This document shows positions 16,885 to 23,888 of a stretch of DNA of 36,106 bases, piece after piece (positions within the stretch are counted from its first letter, which is position 1; each line of letters opens with the position of its first letter). Both the position numbers and the translations under genes were made by a program. Source of the stretch: Candidatus Scybalomonas excrementigallinarum (GTDB lineage Bacteria; Bacillota; Clostridia; Lachnospirales; Lachnospiraceae); assembly GCA_018710905.1 (NCBI GenBank), contig DVIZ01000181.1, forward strand, positions 1-36,106, in the 5' to 3' direction. The notes beneath the pieces were generated by a model, which saw only the letters and a program-made list of their open reading frames with translations, was not told the DNA's origin and did no database searches.

Positions 16885-17006
16885 AAAAGGCAGGAGTCTG
16901 CTCTTTTATCCATGAAAAGAGAGGAAGCCATAAAGAGGATTTGGATGTACGCTTTTATATGGCAATGATGATACTATGAGAAGTTCCGTTGTTAGGTTTT
17001 TCATAG
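16882..17006 (+). ncRNA. structured 5' leader of the cdaA operon
   Basis: Three pairings are visible in the roughly 150-base leader. First, GATAAAAGGCAG with CTGCTCTTTTATC (16882-16910, one bulge, GAGT loop). Second, a competing CTCTTTT with AAAAGAG (16901-16921) that shares the right arm of the first. Third, CTATGAGAA with TTTTTCATAG (16974-17006), terminator-like. Mutually exclusive helices suggest attenuation or another cis-regulatory RNA. I do not recognise a known riboswitch class. Confidence 0.35.
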
Positions 17007-17034
17007 TTTGTATTAGAAAGGAAGTGACGAAACC

Positions 17035-17487
17035 GTGGTAAATGAAAAGCGAGTGAAGCAAATGAGTAAGTTGGCCATTTGTGAAAGTCGGATACGAAAA
17101 GAACAGTATATTATAAATTCTTATTATCAATCTGATTATGTACGCCTTCAGGTACTAAAGACATTAATCGCAATAACAATTGCTTATGGCATTTGTTTAG
17201 CGGGATATGCCGGGCTTCGTATCGAATATATTTTAGATCACGTTATGCAATTAGACTATAAGAAAATTGCACTGATCGCAGGAGGAGGATATGTTATTTT
17301 ATTACTATCCTTTTTCTTTATATCAAGGCACTTAGCAAAACAAAAATACAAACAGACAAAAGGAGTCATTGAGGAATATGATAAAATAATAAAAGAACTT
17401 AGCAGTATGTATGAAAAGGAAGAGAGTGATAATGAATTAGAAGAGAGAGGAGATACAAAGATCAATGACGACTTTACTGATTTTTAG
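17035..17487 (+). CDS. uncharacterised two-helix membrane protein, first gene of cdaA operon
   Basis: A 150-residue protein of no recognised family. A charged N-terminal segment (about 1-40) is followed by two membrane helices at about 43-65 and 78-100, then a charged, mostly acidic, probably coiled-coil C-terminal tail. Both termini are predicted cytoplasmic. It starts with GTG at 17035, with AAGGAAGTGA at good distance. The stop lies 23 bases inside the next gene, so the two are translationally coupled. Position directly ahead of cdaA suggests a role in envelope or c-di-AMP physiology, but that is inference from context only. Confidence 0.7.
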   Translation: MVNEKRVKQMSKLAICESRIRKEQYIINSYYQSDYVRLQVLKTLIAITIAYGICLAGYAGLRIEYILDHVMQLDYKKIALIAGGGYVILLLSFFFISRHLAKQKYKQTKGVIEEYDKIIKELSSMYEKEESDNELEERGDTKINDDFTDF

Positions 17488-18439
17488 AGAGCAAATACGA
17501 GGGTTTTATCAACGATTTCAAAGAGGGCTTAGGCCATTAGGAAAATTTATTATGGCATTTCTTTTATTTTGGTCGCTAAATGGGCTATTTGAATATTCAG
17601 AATTACTTGGAACATGGAGTGTTCTATTGGGAATTTCCGTTATTTGTATTTGGTTACCTCTTGGAGCGATCTTTTTTCTATCTATTTTATATACAGGGAT
17701 TCAATTAGTATCGACCTTGCCAGAAATAGCCTTAGTCTATATGGTATTATTTTTATTGGCCTATTTAATTTATCTTCGACTAGAAATAAAGACATGCATA
17801 CCAATTCTTATGGTTCCTATTGCATTTGCACTTCAAGTGCCATATGTAGTGCCAATTTTGGTGGGAATGCTCATAGGACCAGCAGGAATTATTCCAACGG
17901 GATTTGGAATTTTTCTTTACTTTTTTTCCATTCATGTAAAAGATACCGTTTCTTTAGTTGGAACAACGCAGAATGGAGAATTAGAAGTTTATCGTTATTT
18001 ATTAGAACAAGTATTTCAAGATAAGCAGATGCTTTTAATGATGCTTGTTTTTGCACTTGTAATTGGAATTGTTTGGGTCTTTTATCGTATGAAGCACAAC
18101 GAAGCATGGAATCAATCCATTGTTATCGGAGGCGTCGCAGGAATGTTATTATTTTTATCATTGGGATTTATGCTCGATGTCGAAATGGAAATCGGAACGA
18201 TGCTAATCGGTTTTATCGTTGCTGTTATCATTGGATTGGTCGTACAATTTTTTAAATGTATTGTCGATTATTCAAGAGTTGAATATGTTCAATTTGAAGA
18301 TGATGAATATTATTATTATGTAAAAGCAATTCCGAAAGTAAGTGTGGCACAAAAAGAAGTGAGTATTAAAAGAATTAATACGAGAAAACGGGTAAAAAAT
18401 AATAGTGAATCAAATGAATCAGTCAAGGAAGTGAAATAG
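17465..18439 (+). CDS. uncharacterised polytopic membrane protein linked to cdaA
   Basis: A 324-residue protein with about eight to nine hydrophobic segments between residues 25 and 270, then a hydrophilic C-terminal tail of about 55 residues that is rich in Lys, Ser and Glu and starts with an acidic/tyrosine run (F-E-D-D-E-Y-Y-Y-Y-V). A glycine/proline-rich loop (V-G-M-L-I-G-P-A-G-I-I-P-T-G-F-G) near residue 140 resembles permease or exporter loops but does not identify a family. It overlaps the previous gene, and its stop codon shares one base with the GTG start of cdaA, so the three are strongly coupled. It could be a transporter or a membrane partner of CdaA; neither is shown. Confidence 0.75.
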   Translation: MTTLLIFREQIRGFYQRFQRGLRPLGKFIMAFLLFWSLNGLFEYSELLGTWSVLLGISVICIWLPLGAIFFLSILYTGIQLVSTLPEIALVYMVLFLLAYLIYLRLEIKTCIPILMVPIAFALQVPYVVPILVGMLIGPAGIIPTGFGIFLYFFSIHVKDTVSLVGTTQNGELEVYRYLLEQVFQDKQMLLMMLVFALVIGIVWVFYRMKHNEAWNQSIVIGGVAGMLLFLSLGFMLDVEMEIGTMLIGFIVAVIIGLVVQFFKCIVDYSRVEYVQFEDDEYYYYVKAIPKVSVAQKEVSIKRINTRKRVKNNSESNESVKEVK

Positions 18440-19305
18440 TGGGAACCATTACAGCAACATTACAAGAATATTTATACTGGTTATCACTGCCCAAACTCAG
18501 ATGGACGGATGTGTTGGAGATCATTATCATCAGTTTTTTATTTTATCAAATACTTGGATGGGTAAAAAGCACGAGAGCATGGACCTTATTTAAAGGGATT
18601 ATTGTGATTTTAGGATTCACGGTGTTTGCACTGATCTTCCAACTAAATGCTATTTTGTGGATTTTGAGTAAGACATTGAATGTGGGAATTATAGCCATTA
18701 TTATTGTATTTCAACCAGAGCTTAGAAGGGCATTGGAACAGTTAGGACGGAAAAATTTATTGGGAAGCATTATTCCCTTTGATGAACAAAAAGAAGATGA
18801 GAGATTTTCGGATCGTACCATTTCAGAAATTGTAAAAGCAACTTATGAGCTTGCAAAGACAAAAACAGGTGCTTTGATTGTCATGGAAGAAGAGGTCGCT
18901 CTTGGAGAATATGAGCGAACAGGGATTCCACTGGATGCCCTTGTAAGTAGTCAGTTATTAGTAAACATTTTTGAACACAATACCCCATTGCATGATGGAG
19001 CAATTATCATAAGAAAGGATCGCATTGTAGCTGCCACCTGCTACTTACCACTAACCGATAGCTTAGAAGTGAATAAAGAACTTGGAACGAGACATCGTGC
19101 AGCCATTGGAATTAGTGAAGTATCAGATAGTATTACCATTGTCGTTTCCGAAGAAACGGGAAAGATTTCCATTACAAAAGATGGAAGGATTATTCGCAAT
19201 GTGGATGGAGAACGCATTAGGCATATGCTGAAGAAAACAACAGGCGAACCACGGATAAAAAGAAAGTGGCGTTTTTGGAAGGGCAGGGATCAGCGTGAAA
19301 GATAA
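18439..19305 (+). CDS. cdaA: diadenylate cyclase CdaA
   Basis: A 288-residue membrane cyclase that joins two ATP molecules into the second messenger c-di-AMP, which controls potassium and osmotic balance and wall integrity. Three N-terminal helices (about residues 25-95) precede the DAC domain. That domain has the catalytic Asp186-Gly187-Ala188 motif (L-H-D-G-A) and the ATP-binding R-H-R at 218-220 (G-T-R-H-R-A-A-I-G). Length is normal. The start is GTG, overlapping the previous stop by one base. The gene overlaps cdaR by 11 bases, the classic cdaA-cdaR arrangement. Confidence 0.97.
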   Translation: MGTITATLQEYLYWLSLPKLRWTDVLEIIIISFLFYQILGWVKSTRAWTLFKGIIVILGFTVFALIFQLNAILWILSKTLNVGIIAIIIVFQPELRRALEQLGRKNLLGSIIPFDEQKEDERFSDRTISEIVKATYELAKTKTGALIVMEEEVALGEYERTGIPLDALVSSQLLVNIFEHNTPLHDGAIIIRKDRIVAATCYLPLTDSLEVNKELGTRHRAAIGISEVSDSITIVVSEETGKISITKDGRIIRNVDGERIRHMLKKTTGEPRIKRKWRFWKGRDQRER

Positions 19306-20542
19306 AATACTTGATAATTGGGCAATGAAGGTGCTGTCTGTTATTTTGGCAATTATTATATGGCTTCTTGTCACAAATATTGACAATCCATATACGACAA
19401 AGACGTTTACGGATATTTCAGTAAATGTTATTAATGAAGATACTCTTTTAAAAAAGAATAAAACGTGGGATATTATAGAAGGGGATAAAGTCACGGTTAC
19501 TTTAAAAGCAAAACGAAGTGTTATTGATAAGTTAACTCGTGCTGATATTCAAGCGACTGCCGATTTATCGAAACTATCGATTACAAATGCAGTTCCTATT
19601 AACGTAACCGTTAGTCATTATGAAGAAGAGATAAAAGAAAAAAGTTTAGGTAGTGTTGATACCTTAAAGGTAAAATTGGAAAATATGACGACAAAACAGT
19701 TTGCTGTTACGGTGGAAACGATAGGAGACGTGGGAGCTGGATATGCAATTGGCACCAAAATTCCAACGCCAAATATTGTAGAAGTGACAGGGCCAGAGAG
19801 TTTGATTAAACGAATCAATCAAGTTAGAGCTACTGTAAGTGTTGATGGCATAGTTTCAGATGAGACTTTCTCTGTTGAGCCAAGTTATTATAACTACGAT
19901 GGAGATAAATTAGATTCCTCTAGAATTTCTTGTAATGTAGAGCGGGTAGAAGTATCTGTCAATCTATTAAAAACAAAGAAAGTGGATTTAAGCGTGGAGA
20001 CAGTTGGAGAAGTTGCAAAGGGATATCAATTAGAATCTGTTTTACTAGAGCCAAAGAGCATTACGATTGCAGGTACAGAAGAACAATTAAAAGATTTAGA
20101 TACGATTTTAGTTGATGGGCTATCTGTAGAAGGACTTACGGAAGATACCGAAGAGAATATTGATATTACAGATTATTTACCAGATGGAATCAAATTAGCG
20201 CAAGAAAGCCCTGACGTTCGTGTGAAAATTCAAATTGTACCATTGGACACAAAAGCCATTAAGATTCCAGTTAATAGAATTTCAGTACAAAATCAGTCCC
20301 AATCTATGACTTTAACTTATGCAGAGGATGAGATCACAGTCAATGTTCGTGGAGAACAAGAGAATATTAAGGACTTAGAGATTTCTGATTTAACACCTTC
20401 CATTGATTTATCGGGATTAGAGGCTGGTAAGCATAAAGTGAAGGTTAAGCTAAAGGCGTTAGAAAATGGATATTATGAAGATGTTCCAGAAATAACAATC
20501 CAATTGGAGGAAAAAGTAGTTGAGGGACAAGAGACACAATAA
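19295..20542 (+). CDS. cdaR: CdaA regulatory protein CdaR (YbbR-domain protein)
   Basis: A 415-residue protein with one N-terminal membrane helix (N-W-A-M-K-V-L-S-V-I-L-A, about residues 7-27) and an extracytoplasmic region of about four YbbR repeats. Repeats two and three are clearest (V-E-T-I-G-D-V-G-A-G-Y and V-E-T-V-G-E-V-A-K-G-Y, about 100 residues apart). CdaR binds CdaA across the membrane and modulates its cyclase activity. It starts with GTG at 19295 within the end of cdaA. No glmM is seen next to it, unlike the usual cdaA-cdaR-glmM order in Bacillus; instead an HPr-like gene follows after 15 bases. Confidence 0.93.
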   Translation: MKDKILDNWAMKVLSVILAIIIWLLVTNIDNPYTTKTFTDISVNVINEDTLLKKNKTWDIIEGDKVTVTLKAKRSVIDKLTRADIQATADLSKLSITNAVPINVTVSHYEEEIKEKSLGSVDTLKVKLENMTTKQFAVTVETIGDVGAGYAIGTKIPTPNIVEVTGPESLIKRINQVRATVSVDGIVSDETFSVEPSYYNYDGDKLDSSRISCNVERVEVSVNLLKTKKVDLSVETVGEVAKGYQLESVLLEPKSITIAGTEEQLKDLDTILVDGLSVEGLTEDTEENIDITDYLPDGIKLAQESPDVRVKIQIVPLDTKAIKIPVNRISVQNQSQSMTLTYAEDEITVNVRGEQENIKDLEISDLTPSIDLSGLEAGKHKVKVKLKALENGYYEDVPEITIQLEEKVVEGQETQ

Positions 20543-20557
20543 GGAAGGGGTAGACTT

Positions 20558-20824
20558 ATGGTATCAGAGAAAATAAAAATTATGAATGATCAAGGGTTAC
20601 ATTTAAGACCAACGAATGTATTATGTCAAGAAACACTAAAATATCAGTGTTCGATTAAGATTAAAATTCGAGACAAAGAAGCCAATGCCAAGAGTTTTTT
20701 AAACGTCTTGGCGGCTCAAATTAAACAAGGAGACGAAATTACTCTTATTTGTGATGGAGAAGATGAAAAAGAGGCAATGGAAGCGATAAAATCTTTGATT
20801 GAAAATGGTCTTGGTGAATTCTAG
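20558..20824 (+). CDS. HPr-family phosphocarrier protein
   Basis: An 88-residue HPr-like protein. The phosphorylatable His15 lies in Q-G-L-H-L-R-P-T, and the Gram-positive regulatory Ser46 is present in N-A-K-S-F. The C-terminal half has the usual G-D-E-I-T-L-I-C-D-G-E-D-E-K-E-A. HPr carries phosphate from Enzyme I to sugar permeases, and its Ser46 form serves catabolite repression with CcpA. The residue pattern around Ser46 (F-L-N-V-L) departs from the typical I-M-G-V/L, so this may be a Crh-like or specialised paralogue rather than the main PTS HPr. It is the last gene of the cdaA operon, 15 bases after cdaR. Confidence 0.88.
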   Translation: MVSEKIKIMNDQGLHLRPTNVLCQETLKYQCSIKIKIRDKEANAKSFLNVLAAQIKQGDEITLICDGEDEKEAMEAIKSLIENGLGEF

Positions 20825-20845
20825 GGGAAAGTTAGGTTCTTATAG

Positions 20846-20874
20846 TTGACTTTTTGTTTGGAATAGTCTAAGAT
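20846..20874 (+). promoter_or_regulatory. promoter of the glycopolymer export/synthesis operon
   Basis: TTGACT (20846-20851) and TAAGAT (20869-20874) are spaced by exactly 17 bases, 42 bases before the exporter permease start. No terminator separates it from the HPr gene, so read-through from the cdaA operon is possible. Confidence 0.65.
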
Positions 20875-20916
20875 GAACCGAGGAAAAGAAGAAAACAAGA
20901 AAGCAAGGAGAATAAG

Positions 20917-21696
20917 ATGAAGCAATATATCCAAAACTTTTTAAAGTACCGACATCTTCTCATTGAGCTTGTAAAAAAGGATATTAAGTTAAAATATCGA
21001 AAGTCCTACTTAGGAATTTTATGGACACTCATTGAGCCGTTAATGACAATGATCGTATTGACCATTGTGTTTGGAACATTGTTTGGAAATAAGGATAAAC
21101 AGTTCCCTGTTTATGTATTAACAGGAAGACTTCTTTATTCCTTCTTCAGTACGTCCACAAAGGCAGCCATGAAGTCCATTCGAGCCAATAGTGGTATGAT
21201 TAAAAAAGTATATGTACCAAAATATATTTATCCATTATCAAGTACATTATCAAGTTATGTGACATTTTTAATTTCGCTCATTGTACTGGTAGGAGTTGCA
21301 GTCGTATTGAAAGTACCTTTTACAAAATATACGTTGTTAGCGATTGTACCACTTGTGATTGTGCTGTTTATGAGTTATGGAGTTGGAATGTTGTTAGCGA
21401 CAATGGCGGTATTCTTCCGTGACTTAGAGTATTTATGGAACGTTGTGTTGATGATGGTTATGTATACGAGTGCCATTTTCTATCCAGTAGAACGATTAGT
21501 AAAGACAGGATTTTCTTGGATTTTAAATATCAATCCGCTTTATTCTGTCATTGTGAATTTTAGAAATTGCATTATTGATGGAAAACCATTAGATCCAACA
21601 GCACTTACAATTTCCGTTGGATTTACCATTGTAATTTTAATCGTAGGAATGGTTGCGTTTTATAAAAAACAAGATAAGTTTATTCTCAGCATTTAG
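20917..21696 (+). CDS. ABC-2 type teichoic acid/polysaccharide export permease (TagG-like)
   Basis: A 259-residue permease with about six membrane helices and the family's N-terminal pattern (L-V-K-K-D-I-K-L-K-Y-R-K-S-Y-L-G-I-L-W-T-L-I-E-P). It forms, with the ATPase encoded next, an exporter that flips undecaprenyl-linked wall polymer to the outer face. It starts at ATG 20917 after GCAAGGAG and is 14 bases from the ATPase gene. Glycerophosphate enzymes downstream favour a teichoic-acid-like substrate over O-antigen-like polysaccharide. Confidence 0.92.
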   Translation: MKQYIQNFLKYRHLLIELVKKDIKLKYRKSYLGILWTLIEPLMTMIVLTIVFGTLFGNKDKQFPVYVLTGRLLYSFFSTSTKAAMKSIRANSGMIKKVYVPKYIYPLSSTLSSYVTFLISLIVLVGVAVVLKVPFTKYTLLAIVPLVIVLFMSYGVGMLLATMAVFFRDLEYLWNVVLMMVMYTSAIFYPVERLVKTGFSWILNINPLYSVIVNFRNCIIDGKPLDPTALTISVGFTIVILIVGMVAFYKKQDKFILSI

Positions 21697-21710
21697 AATG
21701 GAGGTTCTCT

Positions 21711-22448
21711 GTGAGTAATGTTGTAGTCGATGTCCAAAATGTGAGCATGACATTTAATATGAGCTCTCAAAAAGTGGACAACTTAAAGGAATATTTTATT
21801 AAATTTGTAAAAAGAGAAATTATGTATAATGAGTTTAAAGCCTTAAATAATGTAACATTTCAGGTGAATAAAGGTGATAGACTCGGAATTTTAGGATTAA
21901 ATGGTGCAGGAAAGAGTACCTTATTAAAAGTAATTGCTGGTGTGTTAAAACCATCAGAAGGTTCTGTTACTGTAAAAGGAAAAATTGTTCCGTTATTAGA
22001 ACTTGGAGCAGGATTTGCAAGAGAGTATACTGGGGCAGAAAACATCTACCTTTATGGAACCGTTCTTGGATATTCCAAAGAATTTTTAAAAGAGAAATTC
22101 GATGAGATTGTAGAGTTTTCAGAACTTGGCAAATTCATTGATGTACCGGTGAAGAACTATTCTTCTGGTATGCGTTCAAGACTTGGATTTGCAATTGCAA
22201 CGGTTGTAGAACCAGATGTCCTTATCTTGGACGAAGTTCTTGCAGTTGGCGATGCCAAATTCAAAAGAAAGTGTGAGAAGAGAATACAAGGTTTGTTTGA
22301 TAAAGGGGTAACGGTATTATTTGTATCCCATTCCCTTCCACAAGTAAAGCGTATTTGCAATAAAGCGATTATGCTAGAACACGGTAAAATTATCGCACAA
22401 GGCGATATTGATAAAGTAGCTGATATTTATCAGCAAAAAACCGACTAA
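21711..22448 (+). CDS. ABC transporter ATPase for wall polymer export (TagH-like)
   Basis: A 245-residue ATPase of the polysaccharide/teichoic acid export group. Walker A is G-L-N-G-A-G-K-S-T at about residues 61-69, the ABC signature is Y-S-S-G-M-R-S-R-L, and Walker B is V-L-I-L-D-E-V-L-A-V-G-D, with the switch His in F-V-S-H-S. It lacks the C-terminal extension of B. subtilis TagH and the carbohydrate-binding domain of some O-antigen exporters. The start is a GTG at 21711 with GGAGG upstream. It pairs with the permease just before it. Confidence 0.93.
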   Translation: MSNVVVDVQNVSMTFNMSSQKVDNLKEYFIKFVKREIMYNEFKALNNVTFQVNKGDRLGILGLNGAGKSTLLKVIAGVLKPSEGSVTVKGKIVPLLELGAGFAREYTGAENIYLYGTVLGYSKEFLKEKFDEIVEFSELGKFIDVPVKNYSSGMRSRLGFAIATVVEPDVLILDEVLAVGDAKFKRKCEKRIQGLFDKGVTVLFVSHSLPQVKRICNKAIMLEHGKIIAQGDIDKVADIYQQKTD

Positions 22449-22467
22449 AGAAAGGGGAAACAAAAGG

Positions 22468-22869
22468 ATGAAGAAAGTTATCACATACGGCACATATGAT
22501 CTGCTTCATGTGGGACACATTAATTTATTGAAAAGAGCCAAAGCGATGGGGGACTATTTAATCGTTGTTGTATCTTCCGATGAGTTTAATGCAATCAAAG
22601 GAAAAAAAGCTTTTTATAGCTTTGAAGATCGCAAAACTATTTTAGAGGCGATTAAATATGTGGATGAAGTGCTTCCTGAATATACTTGGGAACAAAAAAT
22701 CGATGATGTTGTAAACAATAACGTCGATGTTTTTGTAATGGGAGATGACTGGACAGGAAAGTTTGACTTCTTAAAGGAATATTGTGAAGTCGTTTATCTT
22801 CCTCGCACCGATGGAATTTCCACAACACAGATTAAGGAAGAATTGTCAAAGAAAAAAGAACATCAATAA
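22468..22869 (+). CDS. tagD: glycerol-3-phosphate cytidylyltransferase
   Basis: A 133-residue enzyme that makes CDP-glycerol from CTP and sn-glycerol-3-phosphate. It has the nucleotidyltransferase motif T-Y-G-T-Y-D-L-L-H-V-G-H-I-N-L-L-K-R-A near the N-terminus and the second signature R-T-D-G-I-S-T-T-Q-I-K near the C-terminus, at the normal TagD length. It provides the donor for the three glycerophosphotransferase domains in this window. The ATG has AAAGGGG upstream. A stem-loop and a mini-ORF separate it from galU. Confidence 0.95.
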   Translation: MKKVITYGTYDLLHVGHINLLKRAKAMGDYLIVVVSSDEFNAIKGKKAFYSFEDRKTILEAIKYVDEVLPEYTWEQKIDDVVNNNVDVFVMGDDWTGKFDFLKEYCEVVYLPRTDGISTTQIKEELSKKKEHQ

Positions 22870-22884
22870 GATGATGAAAAATGG

Positions 22885-22917
22885 AGGTCTTCTATGGGAA
22901 ACCATAGCAGACCTTTT
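22885..22917 (+). terminator. strong hairpin between tagD and galU (attenuator or partial terminator)
   Basis: AGGTCTTCTATGG and CCATAGCAGACCT pair as a 13-position stem with one T/C mismatch around a GAAA tetraloop, followed by TTT. It could terminate a fraction of transcripts after tagD. The left arm also contains a GGAGGT binding site and an ATG, so the same structure could mask translation of the mini-ORF. Confidence 0.6.
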
Positions 22918-22950
22918 GGCTATACAAGAGAAAATCAAGAAAAGGAGTAG
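22894..22950 (+). CDS. candidate 18-residue mini-ORF ahead of galU
   Basis: An ATG at 22894 lies eight bases after a strong GGAGG (22883-22887) and opens an 18-codon frame (M-G-N-H-S-R-P-F-G-Y-T-R-E-N-Q-E-K-E). It ends in TAG within the galU ribosome binding site (AAGGAGTAG), six bases before the galU ATG. It could couple translation of galU to the upstream message. Its start lies in the stem of the hairpin, so it may instead be a chance frame. Confidence 0.35.
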   Translation: MGNHSRPFGYTRENQEKE

Positions 22951-22955
22951 CAAAT

Positions 22956-23867
22956 ATGAGGACGAATAAAAGAGTAAGAAAGGCAGTAATTCCAGCAGCA
23001 GGACTTGGGACTCGTTTCCTTCCAGCAACAAAAGCACTTCCAAAAGAAATGCTTCCTATCGTTGATATTCCAACCATTCAATATATTATTGAAGAGGCAG
23101 TAAATAGTGGAATTGAAGAAATATTAGTCATTACGAATTCAAACAAGCATTGTATGGAAAATCATTTTGATAAATCTTATGAGCTAGAAGAGCGTCTAAA
23201 CAATTCTGGTAAAACAAAAGAAGTGAAGATGATCAATGATATTGCAAACTTGGCAAACATTTATTATGTGCGTCAAAAAGAGCCGAAAGGACTTGGACAT
23301 GCAATTCTTTGTGCCAAATCTTTTATTGGAGATGAACCGTTTGCTATTCTCCTCGGAGATGACGTAGTTGTCAATAAAAATAGTAAACCTGCATTAAAAC
23401 AGCTAATTGATGCTTATCAAGGGGTTGGAGCTTCTGTAGTTGGGGTTCAAACCGTATCCGAACAACAAGTTCATAAATATGGAATTGTAGAGCCAGATAA
23501 ACGCCATAAAACGAAAAACGAACGCCTTGTGAAGTTATCTGGAATGGTAGAAAAACCAAAGGCAGAAGATGCGCCAAGTAACTATGCTGTATTAGGACGT
23601 TATGTATTAACACCTGAAATCTTCCCACTTCTTGAGACACAAGGAACTGGGGCTGGTGGAGAAATCCAGTTAACGGATGCAATTTGTCGTCTGCTCGATA
23701 CACAAGCGGTCTATGCATATGATTTTGAAGGAATTCGATACGATGTCGGAGATAAATTTGGATTTATTAAAGCCACCATTGATTTTGCTCTTGATCGAGA
23801 TGATTTAAAAGACGATGTGCGTGCCTATATTGATGAAATCGCTACGAAAGAGAAAAATGGGAAATAA
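22956..23867 (+). CDS. galU: UTP-glucose-1-phosphate uridylyltransferase
   Basis: A 303-residue enzyme that makes UDP-glucose. It has the nucleotide-binding A-V-I-P-A-A-G-L-G-T-R-F-L-P-A-T-K-A near the N-terminus, P-K-E-M-L-P-I-V-D, the G-L-G-H-A-I-L-C-A segment, L-L-G-D-D-V-V and the E-K-P substrate motif. These match GalU/GtaB. UDP-glucose would feed glycosylation of wall polymer or glycolipid anchors. ATG at 22956 with AAGGAG; it sits between tagD and a glycerophosphotransferase gene in the same operon. Confidence 0.95.
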   Translation: MRTNKRVRKAVIPAAGLGTRFLPATKALPKEMLPIVDIPTIQYIIEEAVNSGIEEILVITNSNKHCMENHFDKSYELEERLNNSGKTKEVKMINDIANLANIYYVRQKEPKGLGHAILCAKSFIGDEPFAILLGDDVVVNKNSKPALKQLIDAYQGVGASVVGVQTVSEQQVHKYGIVEPDKRHKTKNERLVKLSGMVEKPKAEDAPSNYAVLGRYVLTPEIFPLLETQGTGAGGEIQLTDAICRLLDTQAVYAYDFEGIRYDVGDKFGFIKATIDFALDRDDLKDDVRAYIDEIATKEKNGK

Positions 23868-23888
23868 ACATAAGAGAGGCTTTTTAGG

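Noticed and set aside
16912-16968. Short upstream frame (about 18 codons, M-K-R-E-E-A) in the cdaA leader
   Set aside because: No ribosome binding site at proper distance and its start lies in a hairpin loop; recorded as part of the leader instead.
16860-17034. Known c-di-AMP (ydaO-type) riboswitch in the cdaA leader
   Set aside because: The leader is too short and lacks the conserved GG-rich junction sequences I would expect.
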